Source: Pseudophaeobacter sp965641885
GTDB lineage: Bacteria > Pseudomonadota > Alphaproteobacteria > Rhodobacterales > Rhodobacteraceae
Direction: 5' to 3'
NCBI GenBank assembly: GCA_965641885.1
Contig: OZ282574.1
Location: forward strand, 2,356,001 to 2,420,000
DNA length: 64,000 nucleotides
Shown here: positions 26,159-35,667 of the stretch, piece by piece
How positions within the stretch are numbered: position 1 is the first letter of the stretch
Layout: each line of letters starts with the position of its first letter
Notes under the pieces: model-generated
Database searches by the model: none
What the model was told of the DNA's origin: nothing
What the model saw: the letters and a program-made list of their open reading frames with translations, nothing else
Program-made: the position numbers and the translations under genes

Positions 26159-28351
26159 ATGACCCTTCGCAGGTACATTATCGCACTTATTGCCATTCCC
26201 TTTGTTGCCCTACTGATAGAAGGAGGCGCAAAAGGGAAAGATGACCTGGTCCGCTTTATTGATGCCGGGCACACCCAAACCGAAATTTCCGAAGCAGTTT
26301 TCCTTTCTGGCATGGCGCATTACCTGCAGGAAGAGCGTGGCCTCACCGCTGGCTTTCTTGAATCCGGGGGCACTGATTTTCGCGCCGAGCTGGACGAAAT
26401 CCGGCACGAAGTGGATGAAGCCATCCATGCCATACCGACCGCTATAAAAAGTATTGGCAACCAGTTTTCAAATCTGAAAGAGATGCGGAGCACGGTTGAC
26501 CAGCAGAGTGTCGCCACCGCGCAGGTGAGCCGCGACTACACCAAGATGATCGGAACCATTCTGGATGCCGCCGATGAAGAAATGCTCCGGCAGAATAACG
26601 CCGAGATCGTGCAGATTGCCTCTGGTCTCGTCTCGCTGAGCGCAGCCAAAGAGGCGGCTGAGCTGCAGCGCTCGGCCGGCTTACATGGCTTTGTTGAGGG
26701 TCATTTTGATTTGGCCGTTTACCGTGAGTTTTCAGAAGAATGGGCCTCCGAATCGCAGTTCCTGCATGTGGCCCATATCGTGTTGGCCAGCCACATGCCG
26801 GACCTGGATTTCGAACACAGGCTGAACGAAAGCGGATTGCTCGAGATCCGTCAAGCCGTGATCGAAGCAGAGCCAGGCGGCACTGTGCCAGGTATCACTG
26901 TGCAGGACTGGTTCAGCCGGTCTTCTGACTGGATTGCCTATCTGCACGAGATCGAAATAGACGCGGCAACAGAAATGACTGACCTGGCAAAGGCCGAAGC
27001 CTCAGGCGCATTGATCACCCTTTTGACAACGGCAGTTATTGTAACACTTTCGATCGTGGCAACTATCGGCATCGGGCTGCGCCTGATCCGCATCTTCGAC
27101 AGCCAGTTTGGTGCTTTGCAGGAAGATCTGGACCGGTTGTCCCACAAAGATTTTGATTTCAAGCCCGCCTTCATGGACGCGCAAACAGAAATTGGCGACC
27201 TCAACCGCGCAATGGAGAAAACCCGCGTCGCGCTTCAGGAGGCAGAGGCCAATCTTGCCATGACCGAAGCGGACCGGTCCTCTGTTATCGGATCTCTGGA
27301 CGAGCATCTGAAACGCCTGGCTGACCGTGATCTTGATTGCGCCATAACGGAAACTTTCCCCACGGAATACGAACAGCTGCGCAGCAGTTTCAACACAACC
27401 GTGGCAACGCTCAGCACCACTGTTCAGCATGTCATTGATGCGGCTCAGAGTATCCGCGCCGGCACGGTCGAAGTCAGTCAGGCTGCGGATGACCTGTCGC
27501 ACCGAACTGAAAGCCAGGCCGCAACGCTGGAAGAAACCGCTGCTGCTCTGGATGAGTTGACCGCCAGCGTCAAAAGCGCCGCCGAAAGTGCGCGCAGTGT
27601 TGAAAACATCATGGGCGAGGCCAAGCAGGAAGCGCAAAACAGTGGCACTGTCGTTGCAAATGCTGTTGCGGCGATGACCGAGATCGAAAACTCCTCGACC
27701 CATATTGCGCAGATTATCGGCGTCATCGACGACATCGCGTTTCAGACCAACCTTCTGGCTCTGAACGCCGGGGTCGAGGCCGCAAGGGCCGGCGAATCCG
27801 GTCGCGGATTTGCGGTTGTCGCCTCCGAGGTGCGGTCCCTGGCGCAACGCTCGTCCGATGCGGCGACGGAAATCAAAACGCTGATCAGCGAAAGTTCCAC
27901 ACAGGTGGAGCGCGGCGTGGATCTTGTTGGCAAGGCCGGTGGGGCACTGCAAAACATCGCTGAACGGGTCAACCACATCTCGAAACTGGTGACAGATATC
28001 GCCGAGGGTGCCGTGGAGCAGTCCACTGGCCTCGGCGAAATCAACACTGGTGTGGTACAGCTGGACCAGGTTACCCAGCAAAACGCTGCCATGGTCGAGG
28101 AGACGACAGCGGCGGGACATACGCTGAACAATGACGCAAACACCCTTGCAGAGCTGGTCGCAGTCTTCAAACTGGCCGGCGGATCGGTGGTGAAAATTTC
28201 GCAGCAGACTCCCGGCAGCCAGTCTCCCGGAGGTCAGGCGCGCGCCGAGAGGTCAAACCGTCCTCAGGCCCACAGCAGAGACTGGGACCAGGAGAGCCAC
28301 ACTCCCGCCCGCGCGGCTGCGAGCGGTGCTGGAACCTGGCAGGATTTCTAA
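26159..28351 (+). CDS. Methyl-accepting chemotaxis protein with NIT-type sensor domain
   Basis: Chemoreceptor of 730 residues. TM1 is at about 4-22. The periplasmic region contains LQEERGLTAGFLESGG, the hallmark of the nitrate/nitrite-sensing (NIT) domain. TM2 is at about 280-305, followed by HAMP and a second helical linker. The signalling domain (about 440-690) has the hairpin tip GVIDDIAFQTNLLALNAGVEAARAGE(S/x)GRGFAVVA in its usual form. The C-terminus is TWQDF, which fits the pentapeptide (like NWETF) used to tether CheR methyltransferase. No other chemotaxis gene is nearby. The ligand is inferred from the domain. Confidence 0.92.
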   Translation: MTLRRYIIALIAIPFVALLIEGGAKGKDDLVRFIDAGHTQTEISEAVFLSGMAHYLQEERGLTAGFLESGGTDFRAELDEIRHEVDEAIHAIPTAIKSIGNQFSNLKEMRSTVDQQSVATAQVSRDYTKMIGTILDAADEEMLRQNNAEIVQIASGLVSLSAAKEAAELQRSAGLHGFVEGHFDLAVYREFSEEWASESQFLHVAHIVLASHMPDLDFEHRLNESGLLEIRQAVIEAEPGGTVPGITVQDWFSRSSDWIAYLHEIEIDAATEMTDLAKAEASGALITLLTTAVIVTLSIVATIGIGLRLIRIFDSQFGALQEDLDRLSHKDFDFKPAFMDAQTEIGDLNRAMEKTRVALQEAEANLAMTEADRSSVIGSLDEHLKRLADRDLDCAITETFPTEYEQLRSSFNTTVATLSTTVQHVIDAAQSIRAGTVEVSQAADDLSHRTESQAATLEETAAALDELTASVKSAAESARSVENIMGEAKQEAQNSGTVVANAVAAMTEIENSSTHIAQIIGVIDDIAFQTNLLALNAGVEAARAGESGRGFAVVASEVRSLAQRSSDAATEIKTLISESSTQVERGVDLVGKAGGALQNIAERVNHISKLVTDIAEGAVEQSTGLGEINTGVVQLDQVTQQNAAMVEETTAAGHTLNNDANTLAELVAVFKLAGGSVVKISQQTPGSQSPGGQARAERSNRPQAHSRDWDQESHTPARAAASGAGTWQDF

Positions 28352-28358
28352 AGTCACA

Positions 28359-28394
28359 ACAGGTTTGGGCCCTCACAAGAGGGTCCAAACCTGT
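28359..28394. repeat. Long perfect hairpin after the chemoreceptor gene
   Basis: A 16-pair stem (28359-28374 with 28379-28394, one G-T pair) closes on the four-base loop ACAA, eight bases after the stop of the chemoreceptor gene. No T run follows, so it is more likely a transcript-stabilising 3' structure or a small repeat element than a classical terminator. Confidence 0.7.
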
Positions 28395-28527
28395 ATCGCA
28401 CGACTGCCCGCCCCACTGCCCGTCAACTGGGACTTAGGGATACGCGGGGCTCGGGCCAGCCCCCTTGATCTGGACCGAACCTCGTGTTTCCCCACAAGCG
28501 CAGCTGCCGCGTCTGTGATCTAATGAC

Positions 28528-28558
28528 AAAAAGGCCCGAGCATTCGCTCGGGCCTTTT
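28528..28558. terminator. Bidirectional terminator
   Basis: AAAAGGCCCGAGC pairs with GCTCGGGCCTTTT around a four-base loop. The A run on one side and T run on the other let it end both the chemoreceptor transcript (plus strand) and the protease transcript (minus strand), which converge here. Confidence 0.88.
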
Positions 28559-28616
28559 GTACATGGCACATCTGGCAACGCGTTGTGTGGGAAGGTTGCC
28601 TGCGGGCCCCTGTATG

Positions 28617-29336
28617 TTAGCCGGCCAGCCGCATCAGTTTCAAAAGGGAGGAGTCCAGCGTGGTTGCAATCGACACAGGCGTGTTGCCCATTGCCGCCTT
28701 GGCAGAGACCACCGAAACCAGCCGGGGCGTGCGGCCTGGTGTGACCTGCAGCACAGGTGCGCCCGAGGCGCCGAATTCTACCCGGCAGGAGGTGACCAAT
28801 GTTGTGCTCTGCTTTGCCAGCACCTTGCAGCTGGGCTCAAGGTTGGGCCGGGTTGCGTGGGTATAGTTGTAGGACAGAACCCCAACCGCATCGCCGCGGT
28901 TTGCGTCCCAGGACATCTCCAGCGGGCGGATCTCACGGGTGCTGATCGCTTTTGTCAGGCGCAGAACCGCAATGTCGCTGCCCATCTGTGCGGTGCCCGA
29001 GTTGCGGTGCTGATATTTGGGGTGCAAAACCGCCTTGGCGACACCGCGGGAGGCCTTGGCGCGGCTCCCCATCAGGCCTGCTTCAAAGACGATTTTTGTC
29101 GGGTCAATTGCCCGGCCCGTTTTTGGATCAAACAGGCAATGCGCGGCGGTCAGCACCAGATTTGACGCAACCAGAGTGCCGGTGCACATATTGCGACCCG
29201 AAATATTCAGACGTCCAACCGCTTCCCATCCCGGCAGCGATCTCACGCCAGATTGCGGATCAGCCGCCTGTGCGACTGTAGACATTCCGACGATCAATGA
29301 GGCTGCTGTTACGACTGCTGCGATAAGATGTTTCAT
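28617..29336 (-). CDS. Secreted trypsin-like serine protease (S1/V8 type)
   Basis: Exported protease of 239 residues. A signal peptide with cleavage after VAQA (about residue 23) comes first. The catalytic triad is readable: His in VLTAAHCLF, Asp in GSDIAVLRL, and Ser in EFGASGAPVL, where Ala and Ala replace the usual Asp and Gly of GDSGGP, as in many bacterial V8/S1B-like enzymes. Cys residues near the His and Ser may form disulphides. ATG 29336 follows GGAGTGG. An upstream TTG would add four residues. Periplasmic or secreted action is expected. Confidence 0.88.
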   Translation of the reverse strand: MKHLIAAVVTAASLIVGMSTVAQAADPQSGVRSLPGWEAVGRLNISGRNMCTGTLVASNLVLTAAHCLFDPKTGRAIDPTKIVFEAGLMGSRAKASRGVAKAVLHPKYQHRNSGTAQMGSDIAVLRLTKAISTREIRPLEMSWDANRGDAVGVLSYNYTHATRPNLEPSCKVLAKQSTTLVTSCRVEFGASGAPVLQVTPGRTPRLVSVVSAKAAMGNTPVSIATTLDSSLLKLMRLAG

Positions 29337-29972
29337 GTTCCACTCCAATTTCCCACACTCACATCTTTGTTCGGTCGTGCGGCTGGAATTGGGCTCAATC
29401 TTGCGCAGGGTGGGCGAGATCGCGGACAGAATGAGGCATGGTTAAGGAAGTTTTAATGCGCGCGGGCCTGGCGCGTCAGAATAGGGCAAAAACCGCGAAA
29501 AACCCCAGGCGACGTTAAAATAAGCCCCGGGAGTTTAGACAAATACCCATAAAAACAATTCGTTATTAGACCACTGAAGGCGCAAAAAAGCTCAGGCAAG
29601 CACAAGGTTTCGGTAAGGACTTGGTGGTTTTGGGCAGGCAAATCACCAATTGAGGCAAGAATCGGTCACGACAGGCGACCTATTTCGCCTCTTTCCGGCT
29701 TTGCGAACCTCTTAACCTGCCCCTGCCCCGTTAAGACATGCCCCAGCCAAAGCCACCTTCCTTTTGCAGCACAAAGACTGCGGGGATTTTTAGGATCTGA
29801 CAGCCACGATCGGTCGTGGCCATCAGCTGGCAGGAGCAGCCATCCTGCCGCGCGCAATCAAACAACTTGGCAATGCCTGTTGCCTTATTCCTGTTCGGAG
29901 GCGTTTTTATCTGCTTTCACAAAGCCAGCAGACACACTAGGCATCCCTATCTTCGCTATCTCGGGACCCATC
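29337..29972. other. Intergenic stretch without a supported gene
   Basis: About 630 bases between divergent genes. No coding frame shows family features. A seven-pair hairpin with loop TCGG (GCCACGA 29803-29809 with TCGTGGC 29814-29820) lies 150 bases before yaeQ. Its role is unknown. Confidence 0.5.
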
Positions 29973-30521
29973 ATGGCGCAAAAATCCACCATCTATAAAG
30001 TTGAACTTTCCGTATCCGATATGGATCGTCACTATTATGAGACCCACAAACTGACCGTTGCCAAACATCCTTCGGAGACGGATGAGCGGCTGATGGTACG
30101 TCTTTTAGCTTTTGCACTGAATGCCCATGAGCATTTGGAACTTACCAAGGGTCTTTCCACAGATGACGAGCCAGATATCTGGCAGAAAAACCTGAGTGGC
30201 GAGCTTGAGGTCTGGGTGGCGCTGGGACTTCCGAGCGAGAAGGTTGTTCGTCAGTCCTGTGGCAAAGCCAACGAGGTGATTGTCTATAGTTACGGCGGCA
30301 GGACGGCTGAGACGTGGTGGGAGAAGATCAAAAACAGCACCACTCGGTTTGACAATCTGAAGGTTGTCAATTTTGCAGAGGCCGATACCCGCGAACTTGA
30401 AAAACTGGCAAGTCGCTCGATGAAGCTACAGGTCAATATTCAGGATGGCGATGTGATGGTCAGTGCTGATGACAGCATGGTGTACCTGACCCCTGCCAAA
30501 TGGAAAAATGCTGATCACTGA
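29973..30521 (+). CDS. yaeQ: YaeQ family protein
   Basis: 182 residues, matching the YaeQ family (PD-(D/E)XK-like fold) along its full length: KSTIYKVELSVSDMDRHYYE at the start, the motif ETDERLMVRLLAFAL, then ELEVWVALGLPSEK and the C-terminal DGDVMVSADD. The molecular role is not settled; E. coli YaeQ was linked to RfaH-independent suppression. ATG 29973 was chosen because homology starts there. The longer frame from 29880 adds residues unlike the family. A terminator follows the gene. Confidence 0.92.
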   Translation: MAQKSTIYKVELSVSDMDRHYYETHKLTVAKHPSETDERLMVRLLAFALNAHEHLELTKGLSTDDEPDIWQKNLSGELEVWVALGLPSEKVVRQSCGKANEVIVYSYGGRTAETWWEKIKNSTTRFDNLKVVNFAEADTRELEKLASRSMKLQVNIQDGDVMVSADDSMVYLTPAKWKNADH

Positions 30522-30543
30522 GGGAAGAGCCTTTTGCCTTTGA

Positions 30544-30574
30544 AGGGGCGTGCAGACGAAGAACGCCCCTTTTT
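30544..30574 (+). terminator. Rho-independent terminator after yaeQ
   Basis: AGGGGCGT (30544-30551) pairs with ACGCCCCT (30563-30570) across an 11-base loop, followed by TTTT. It lies 22 bases after the yaeQ stop codon. Confidence 0.8.
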
Positions 30575-30675
30575 AGACCATTGATCATACTGGATGAGCA
30601 CAGCCGGTCATGCCCCCCTCCTCACCTTGGCCTGCAGCGCAGCGCTAAGGTAGAAATCATAGATCTTTGCACAGG

Positions 30676-31278
30676 CTATTTCCGGATCTCCTGCGCAAGT
30701 TGACTGAGCCTTTCTTTGCCAAAAAACATAGCGTCTTCGACAAAAAACGTCGGAATTCCGAACACCCCACGGTGAACAGCGTCAGCCGTGTTCTTGGCCA
30801 ATGCAGCTTTTACATTCGGGGCCTGCGTCTGCTCAAGGATCGTGTCACCGTCCAGCCCTGCGGCCGTAAAGGTCTCTGCAAAAACGGACGGATCATCCAT
30901 TTTGCGGCCTTCCTCCCACATCGCCTTAAATGCGATATCACAATATGCAGGCATCTTGCCGAGAAGTTTCGCCGCGACCGCGCCGCGCATAAGCATCAGG
31001 GTGTTTACGGGGAAGTTTGGGTTGAAGGTAAAACGAGACAGTTGGTGCTCGGTGATAAACCGCTGCATTTCCAGGCGCTCATAGTCCATTTTGGCGGGTA
31101 AGTTGGCATAGGCCTGCAAGGGTGACTGGTTGCCGGTGCTTTTGAAAATACCACCCAGCAAACAGGGGATATAGTTGAAGCGCGCCCCTGTCCGCTCTGC
31201 GATTTTGGGTAACACTTTATGCACGAGATAGGCATTCGGGCTGCCAAAATCAAAGATGAAATCTACTGTCTTAATCAT
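30676..31278 (-). CDS. 2-hydroxychromene-2-carboxylate isomerase / DsbA-like family protein
   Basis: 200 residues with the kappa-class GST/DsbA fold. VDFIFDFGSPNAYL at the start has Ser in place of the Cys-x-x-Cys of true DsbA, as in HCCA isomerases that use glutathione. GVFGIPTFFVEDAMFFGKERL near the end is the cis-Pro loop and C-terminal signature. ATG 31278 begins the homology. The gene lies 13 bases after an SDR gene on the same strand, and both are divergent from an HxlR regulator. A role in breakdown of an aromatic or reactive carbonyl compound is inferred. Confidence 0.87.
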   Translation of the reverse strand: MIKTVDFIFDFGSPNAYLVHKVLPKIAERTGARFNYIPCLLGGIFKSTGNQSPLQAYANLPAKMDYERLEMQRFITEHQLSRFTFNPNFPVNTLMLMRGAVAAKLLGKMPAYCDIAFKAMWEEGRKMDDPSVFAETFTAAGLDGDTILEQTQAPNVKAALAKNTADAVHRGVFGIPTFFVEDAMFFGKERLSQLAQEIRK

Positions 31279-31291
31279 GGCTATACCCGCC

Positions 31292-32026
31292 TCACCACGT
31301 TTCCGTCCAAGGGCGAAGATCCAACTCATGGGTCCAGGCAGTTCTGGGTTGTCTATGCAGCATGACATAATTCTGCGCGATTGCGTCCGGGTCCAAAAGG
31401 GCATCGTGTTCGCGCAACTGATCTACGTTGGGCACGTTTTCCCGAATGAAGTTTGAATCAATTGCGCCGTCTATCACAGTATGGGCGACATGGATGTTCT
31501 TTGGCCCCAGCTCTCGCGCCATCGATTGTGCCAGCGCCCGCAGCGCATGTTTCGCACCGGAAAAGGCCGAAAAGCTCTCGCGCCCGCGCAGGCTGGCAGA
31601 TGCTCCGGTAAAGAGGATCGTGCCGTGTCCGCGTGTCAGCATCCTGGCCGCGACTTCACGCCCCATGAGGAAGCCTGCGAAACACGCCATTTCCCAGACC
31701 TTGCGATAGACCCGGGATGTTGTATCCGTAATGGAAAAACGCACATTTGCCCCGATATTAAAGACCGCGACCTCAATGGGGGCGATGTCCTGCTCAATGC
31801 GGTCAATCAGAGCCACCATCTCGTCCTCGTCGCGCGCATCAGCTGGCAGTGCGATGGCCGCGCCGCCGCTGTCGCGTATGGACTGCGCCAGGGCTTCAAG
31901 CGCATCTGCGTGTCGCGCCCTCCGCACCAAACAGACAACCAAACCTTCCCGGGCAAATGCCCGCGCAATGGCGGCACCGGTGTCATCCCCGGCCCCAATG
32001 ATCAAACACGCCTGTTTCTCTGGCAT
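31292..32026 (-). CDS. SDR-fold oxidoreductase lacking the catalytic Tyr
   Basis: Short-chain dehydrogenase fold of 244 residues. The cofactor loop is IIGAGDDTGAAIARAF (about 8-23), and NIGANV matches the NNAG position. The active-site helix reads FSGAK (in SAFSGAKHALRALAQ) where classical enzymes have YxxxK, so the catalytic Tyr is Phe. A group of SDR proteins with FAAAK at this position and the following MARELGPK-IHVAH stretch is known, so this is a family trait rather than a local mutation. The reaction is uncertain. It is first in a two-gene operon. Confidence 0.85.
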   Translation of the reverse strand: MPEKQACLIIGAGDDTGAAIARAFAREGLVVCLVRRARHADALEALAQSIRDSGGAAIALPADARDEDEMVALIDRIEQDIAPIEVAVFNIGANVRFSITDTTSRVYRKVWEMACFAGFLMGREVAARMLTRGHGTILFTGASASLRGRESFSAFSGAKHALRALAQSMARELGPKNIHVAHTVIDGAIDSNFIRENVPNVDQLREHDALLDPDAIAQNYVMLHRQPRTAWTHELDLRPWTETW

Positions 32027-32150
32027 TATCTATTCCCTCCAACTTTCATAAATCGCGCTATTTGGTTCCGATTCAAGACTAAATGACTTTGGTCTCGAAT
32101 TACAACTGAAAAAGTGATAGACTGAGCAGGATCAGGCACGGAGGAAAATT

Positions 32151-32669
32151 ATGGCGAACCAGCACACCCATACCTGTGGCATTGCCGCGATGATGAATAT
32201 CTTCGGAGATCGTTGGACGTGGTTGCTTGTCCGTGAAGCCTTTTACGGCGCCAGCCGGTTTACGGAATTTCAACGCAACACCGGCGCGTCGCGGAACATC
32301 CTGACGGACAGGCTAAACGCGCTTGTTGAGAATGGTATTTTCCAGGAGATCGAAGTCGGCATGCGCGGCAAACGGACCGCCTATGGCCTCACGGAAAAAG
32401 GCCGGGCATTGTTGCCCGTCATGGTCGCCATGGGGCAATGGGCCAACACCTATGAATACGGCGCCGGAAAAGAGCCGGTCCTGCAGGTCAGCAGCGAGAC
32501 GGGTCGCCCGCTGCAAAGTATGCGGTTCTTTGATGACGCTGAAACTGAAATTCCGGTCGAAAAGCTGTCTCCGCGGCCCGGACCTGGTGCGAGCTCAGCA
32601 ACCCTGCGCCGCCTGCGCGAAATCAATGCTGATCGGAACTATGTTTCAGTTGTCAGCGACCCCAGTTGA
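32151..32669 (+). CDS. HxlR family transcriptional regulator
   Basis: Winged helix protein of 172 residues with the HxlR pattern: Cys near the N-terminus (THTCGIA), GDRWTWLLVREAFYGASRFTEFQRNTGASRNILTDRLNALVENG, then the wing GKRTAYGLTEKG. It is divergent from the SDR/isomerase pair by 124 bases and is likely their regulator. HxlR members often sense aldehydes or redox stress through the Cys. A run of nine G (32670-32678) follows the stop directly. Confidence 0.9.
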   Translation: MANQHTHTCGIAAMMNIFGDRWTWLLVREAFYGASRFTEFQRNTGASRNILTDRLNALVENGIFQEIEVGMRGKRTAYGLTEKGRALLPVMVAMGQWANTYEYGAGKEPVLQVSSETGRPLQSMRFFDDAETEIPVEKLSPRPGPGASSATLRRLREINADRNYVSVVSDPS

Positions 32670-32875
32670 GGGGGGGGGCAGACGCCGTCTTGTGTCCGGC
32701 CTGTTTACGCAGCCGCCTTTGGCGGAAATCTTTGGGCAGGACGTCAGATTTATCGCATCATGCGCAGATCTTAAGCAGTCGCGCCCCTGGCCGCAACAAA
32801 GACGCGTGATGCCGACAGAGATCCTTGCACAACCCCAGAACGCATTGCAGAGTTCTTTTGCAGAGGGACGGCCAA

Positions 32876-33941
32876 TTGAACAGCACTATCGCGGTTGATG
32901 CGCGCAACGTCGGCAAAATCTACGGCAACGCAAGCAGCGCTGTCGCGGCGCTCGAAGATGTGTCCATATCCTTTCGCAGGGTGAGTTTTTTACGCTTCTT
33001 GGGCCTTCGGGATGTGGCAAGACCACGCTGCTGCGCTGCATCGCGGGGTTCGAGACGCCGACATCTGGCACAATCCATCTGTCGGGCACTGACATCACGC
33101 ATACACCGCCCAATGAAAGGCCTGTAAATACGGTCTTTCAATCCTACGCCCTGTTTCCACATCTTACGGTAGCGCAAAACGTCGGCTTTGGCCTCAAAAT
33201 GCTGGGGAAGCCGGCCGGTGAGGTGGCAAAAGCTGTCGCGCGCGTGCTGGCGCTGGTCAAGCTGGAGAGTTTCGCCGACCGCTTGCCGCAGCAATTGTCA
33301 GGCGGACAGCAACAGCGGGTGGCATTGGCACGGGCACTGGCGCCAGAGCCGCAGGTTCTGCTCCTGGATGAGCCGCTCTTGGCTCTTGACCTCAAACTGC
33401 GCAAGGAAATGCAGAGTGAGCTGAAACGCCTGCAAACCGAGACGGGGATCACGTTTATCTTTGTGACCCACGATCAGGAAGAGGCGCTGACCATGTCAAA
33501 CCGCATTGGGGTGATGTCGCAGGGCGCGCTACTGCAGGTCGGCACCCCGCACGAGATCTACGAGCATCCGGTGAACCGTTTTGTTGCGGATTTCATCGCG
33601 AGACGAATTTCCTGGAAGGACACATCAACGGTGCCGGCGTTCGCCTCGGCACAGGCGACCTGCTGGAGGTGCCGCTGGAGGTGCCACTGGACGGGCAGCT
33701 CGGCGCAGTCACCCTTGCCATCCGGCCCGAACAGATACGGCTTGCCGCCGCAGGGACAGGCATCGCAGCGACGATCACCGATGCGACCTATATGGGCACC
33801 GACACACACTATACCCTGGGCCTGAGCGACGGCAGTCACATTGTTGCACGGGTACAGTCCAATTCGGCCAGCGCGCATGGCGTTGGCGAGGCCGTTGGCC
33901 TTAGCATTGATGCAAAGGCAGTTCAGGTGCTGAAAGCATGA
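32876..33941 (+). pseudogene. potA: Polyamine-type ABC transporter ATPase, two frameshifts
   Basis: A PotA-like ATPase (about 350 residues expected) is spread over three frames. Frame one runs from TTG 32876 (GAGGG upstream) to FRR at 32980. Frame two carries Walker A GPSGCGKTT, the Q loop FQSYALFPH, LSGGQQQRVALARAL and LLLDEPLLALD up to about 33598. Frame three carries ETNFLEGHI and the C-terminal TOBE-like region to 33941. Each shift is explained by loss of one base (AGGGG to AGGG near 32980; GGC to GC near 33599). As written no functional ATPase is made, unless these are sequencing errors. Confidence 0.85.
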
Positions 33942-34840
33942 AAAAGCAACACAGGCAGCGCAGCAAAGGCGCAAACGGCTGGCTCTTGTCCACGCCCGCT
34001 CTGCTGTTGCTTGTCTTTGCAGCCAGTGGGCCGCTGTTGATTGTCGCGCTCTATTCCGTTCTGGAAAAAGGTGACTACTCCGGGGTGCGCTGGATTCTGT
34101 CCGGCGACGGCTGGTTCCGTGTGCTGTTTGAGCGTGACATTTTTGACCAGACCGTCAGCCTTGCGGATGCGAACCTCTTTATCTTCTGGCGTTCGGTAAA
34201 GCTGTCGATTGCGACGACACTGGTGACCTTTGTGCTGGGCCTGCCAACCGCATGGTTCATCGCCACACGCCCCGCCAGGGTCCGCGCCTTTTGGTTGTTC
34301 CTGATCACCATTCCGTTCTGGACCAATCTGCTGATCCGCACGTTTGCCATCATGGAGGTGGTGCGCAACGAAGGCATTGTGAACACAGCGCTGATAAAGG
34401 CAGGTCTGATCTCTGCGCCGATCCAGATCATGTATACGGATACTGCCGTGCTGATCGGCATGGCCTATGTCTACCTGCCGCTGATGGTGCTGCCGCTTTT
34501 TGCCGCCATCGACCGGTTTGATTTTCGCCTGATTGAAGCGGGCTATGACCTCTATGCCACGCGCTGGCAGGTGCTGCGGGGCGTGATTTTGCCCATTATC
34601 AAACCAGGGATCATCGCGGGCTTTATTCTGGTCTTCATCCCCAGCCTTGGCGCCTATGTGACGCCGCGCCTGCTGGGCGGAGGCAAGAACATGATGATTG
34701 GCAACTTTATCGAACTGCAGTTCGGGCAAGGGCAAAACTGGCCTCTTGGCGCTGCGCTCTCGACGGTGCTGTTGCTGATCGTTCTGGTCTCGCTTGTGAT
34801 CTATACACGGGTGTCGTCACGGGACAATCCGCATGGCTAA
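33938..34840 (+). CDS. potB: Polyamine-type ABC transporter permease (PotB-like)
   Basis: 300 residues with six membrane segments and the binding-protein-dependent transport motif IEAGYDLYATRWQVLRGVILPIIKPGI, the EAA coupling loop. The N-terminal topology, with a large periplasmic loop after the first segment, fits PotB/PotH proteins. Its ATG overlaps the stop of the broken ATPase gene (ATGA) and its end overlaps potC by eight bases. The gene is intact although the operon's ATPase and binding protein are broken. Confidence 0.88.
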   Translation: MKKQHRQRSKGANGWLLSTPALLLLVFAASGPLLIVALYSVLEKGDYSGVRWILSGDGWFRVLFERDIFDQTVSLADANLFIFWRSVKLSIATTLVTFVLGLPTAWFIATRPARVRAFWLFLITIPFWTNLLIRTFAIMEVVRNEGIVNTALIKAGLISAPIQIMYTDTAVLIGMAYVYLPLMVLPLFAAIDRFDFRLIEAGYDLYATRWQVLRGVILPIIKPGIIAGFILVFIPSLGAYVTPRLLGGGKNMMIGNFIELQFGQGQNWPLGAALSTVLLLIVLVSLVIYTRVSSRDNPHG

Positions 34841-35639
34841 ATCGCGCAGCTTTGATGTAAGGACGCTGCCGGGCTTCACGGCCATCGCGATCTTGTCGTT
34901 TGTGCTGCTCTATGCGCCGATCCTGACGCTGGTGATCTATTCGTTCAATGGCGGCAATTCGGTCAACCAGTGGGGCGGCTTTTCGCTCGAATGGTATGTG
35001 GTCGCCTTTAACAACGCGGCCGTGCAGGACGCCACAGCGCGCTCGCTTATCATTGCCCTCTGGGCCTCGGTGATCTCAACCACTGTGGCGACGATGGCCG
35101 CCCTTGGCACCACGCGTCGGGGTCGGTTTAAGGGGCAGACGGTGATTTACATCATCATCAACCAGCCCCTGATGGTGCCCGAAATCGTGACCGCTGTGGC
35201 CCTTTTGATCTTTTTCTCCACGGTCAAGGTGGCGACGGGCTACACGGGCCTGGGGTATCTTATCCTGGCGCATTCTGCCTTCTGCATCCCCTTTGCCTAT
35301 CTGCCGATCAGGGCGCGGCTGGAGGGGATGGACACGACAATGGAGACGGCCGCGGCAGATCTCTACGCGACACCCTGGCAGACGTTTCGCTATATCACCC
35401 TGCCCCTGCTGCTGCCGGGGGTCATCGCGGGTGCCATGCTGGCGTTCATCATATCGCTCGACAACGTGATCATCACCGAATTTGTCAAATCCGCAGGGCA
35501 GGATACACTGCCTACCTATATGCTGGGTCAGCTGCGCCGGGCGCTAACGCCCGAAGTGAACGCCATCTCCACAGCTCTTTTAGCACTGACTGTGCTGATC
35601 CTGATTGTTTTCGTGTTTGCAACCAAGAAGCGGGCATAA
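34833..35639 (+). CDS. potC: Polyamine-type ABC transporter permease (PotC-like)
   Basis: 268 residues with six membrane segments. It has SFNGGNSVNQWGGFSLEWYV near the start and the EAA loop METAAADLYATPWQTFRYITLPLLLPG, as in PotC/PotI proteins. FIISLDNVIITEF is another family signature. Intact, overlapping potB and 28 bases upstream of the broken potD. Confidence 0.9.
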   Translation: MAKSRSFDVRTLPGFTAIAILSFVLLYAPILTLVIYSFNGGNSVNQWGGFSLEWYVVAFNNAAVQDATARSLIIALWASVISTTVATMAALGTTRRGRFKGQTVIYIIINQPLMVPEIVTAVALLIFFSTVKVATGYTGLGYLILAHSAFCIPFAYLPIRARLEGMDTTMETAAADLYATPWQTFRYITLPLLLPGVIAGAMLAFIISLDNVIITEFVKSAGQDTLPTYMLGQLRRALTPEVNAISTALLALTVLILIVFVFATKKRA

Positions 35640-35667
35640 CCCGCGCCGCATCCAAGGGAGTATCCTG

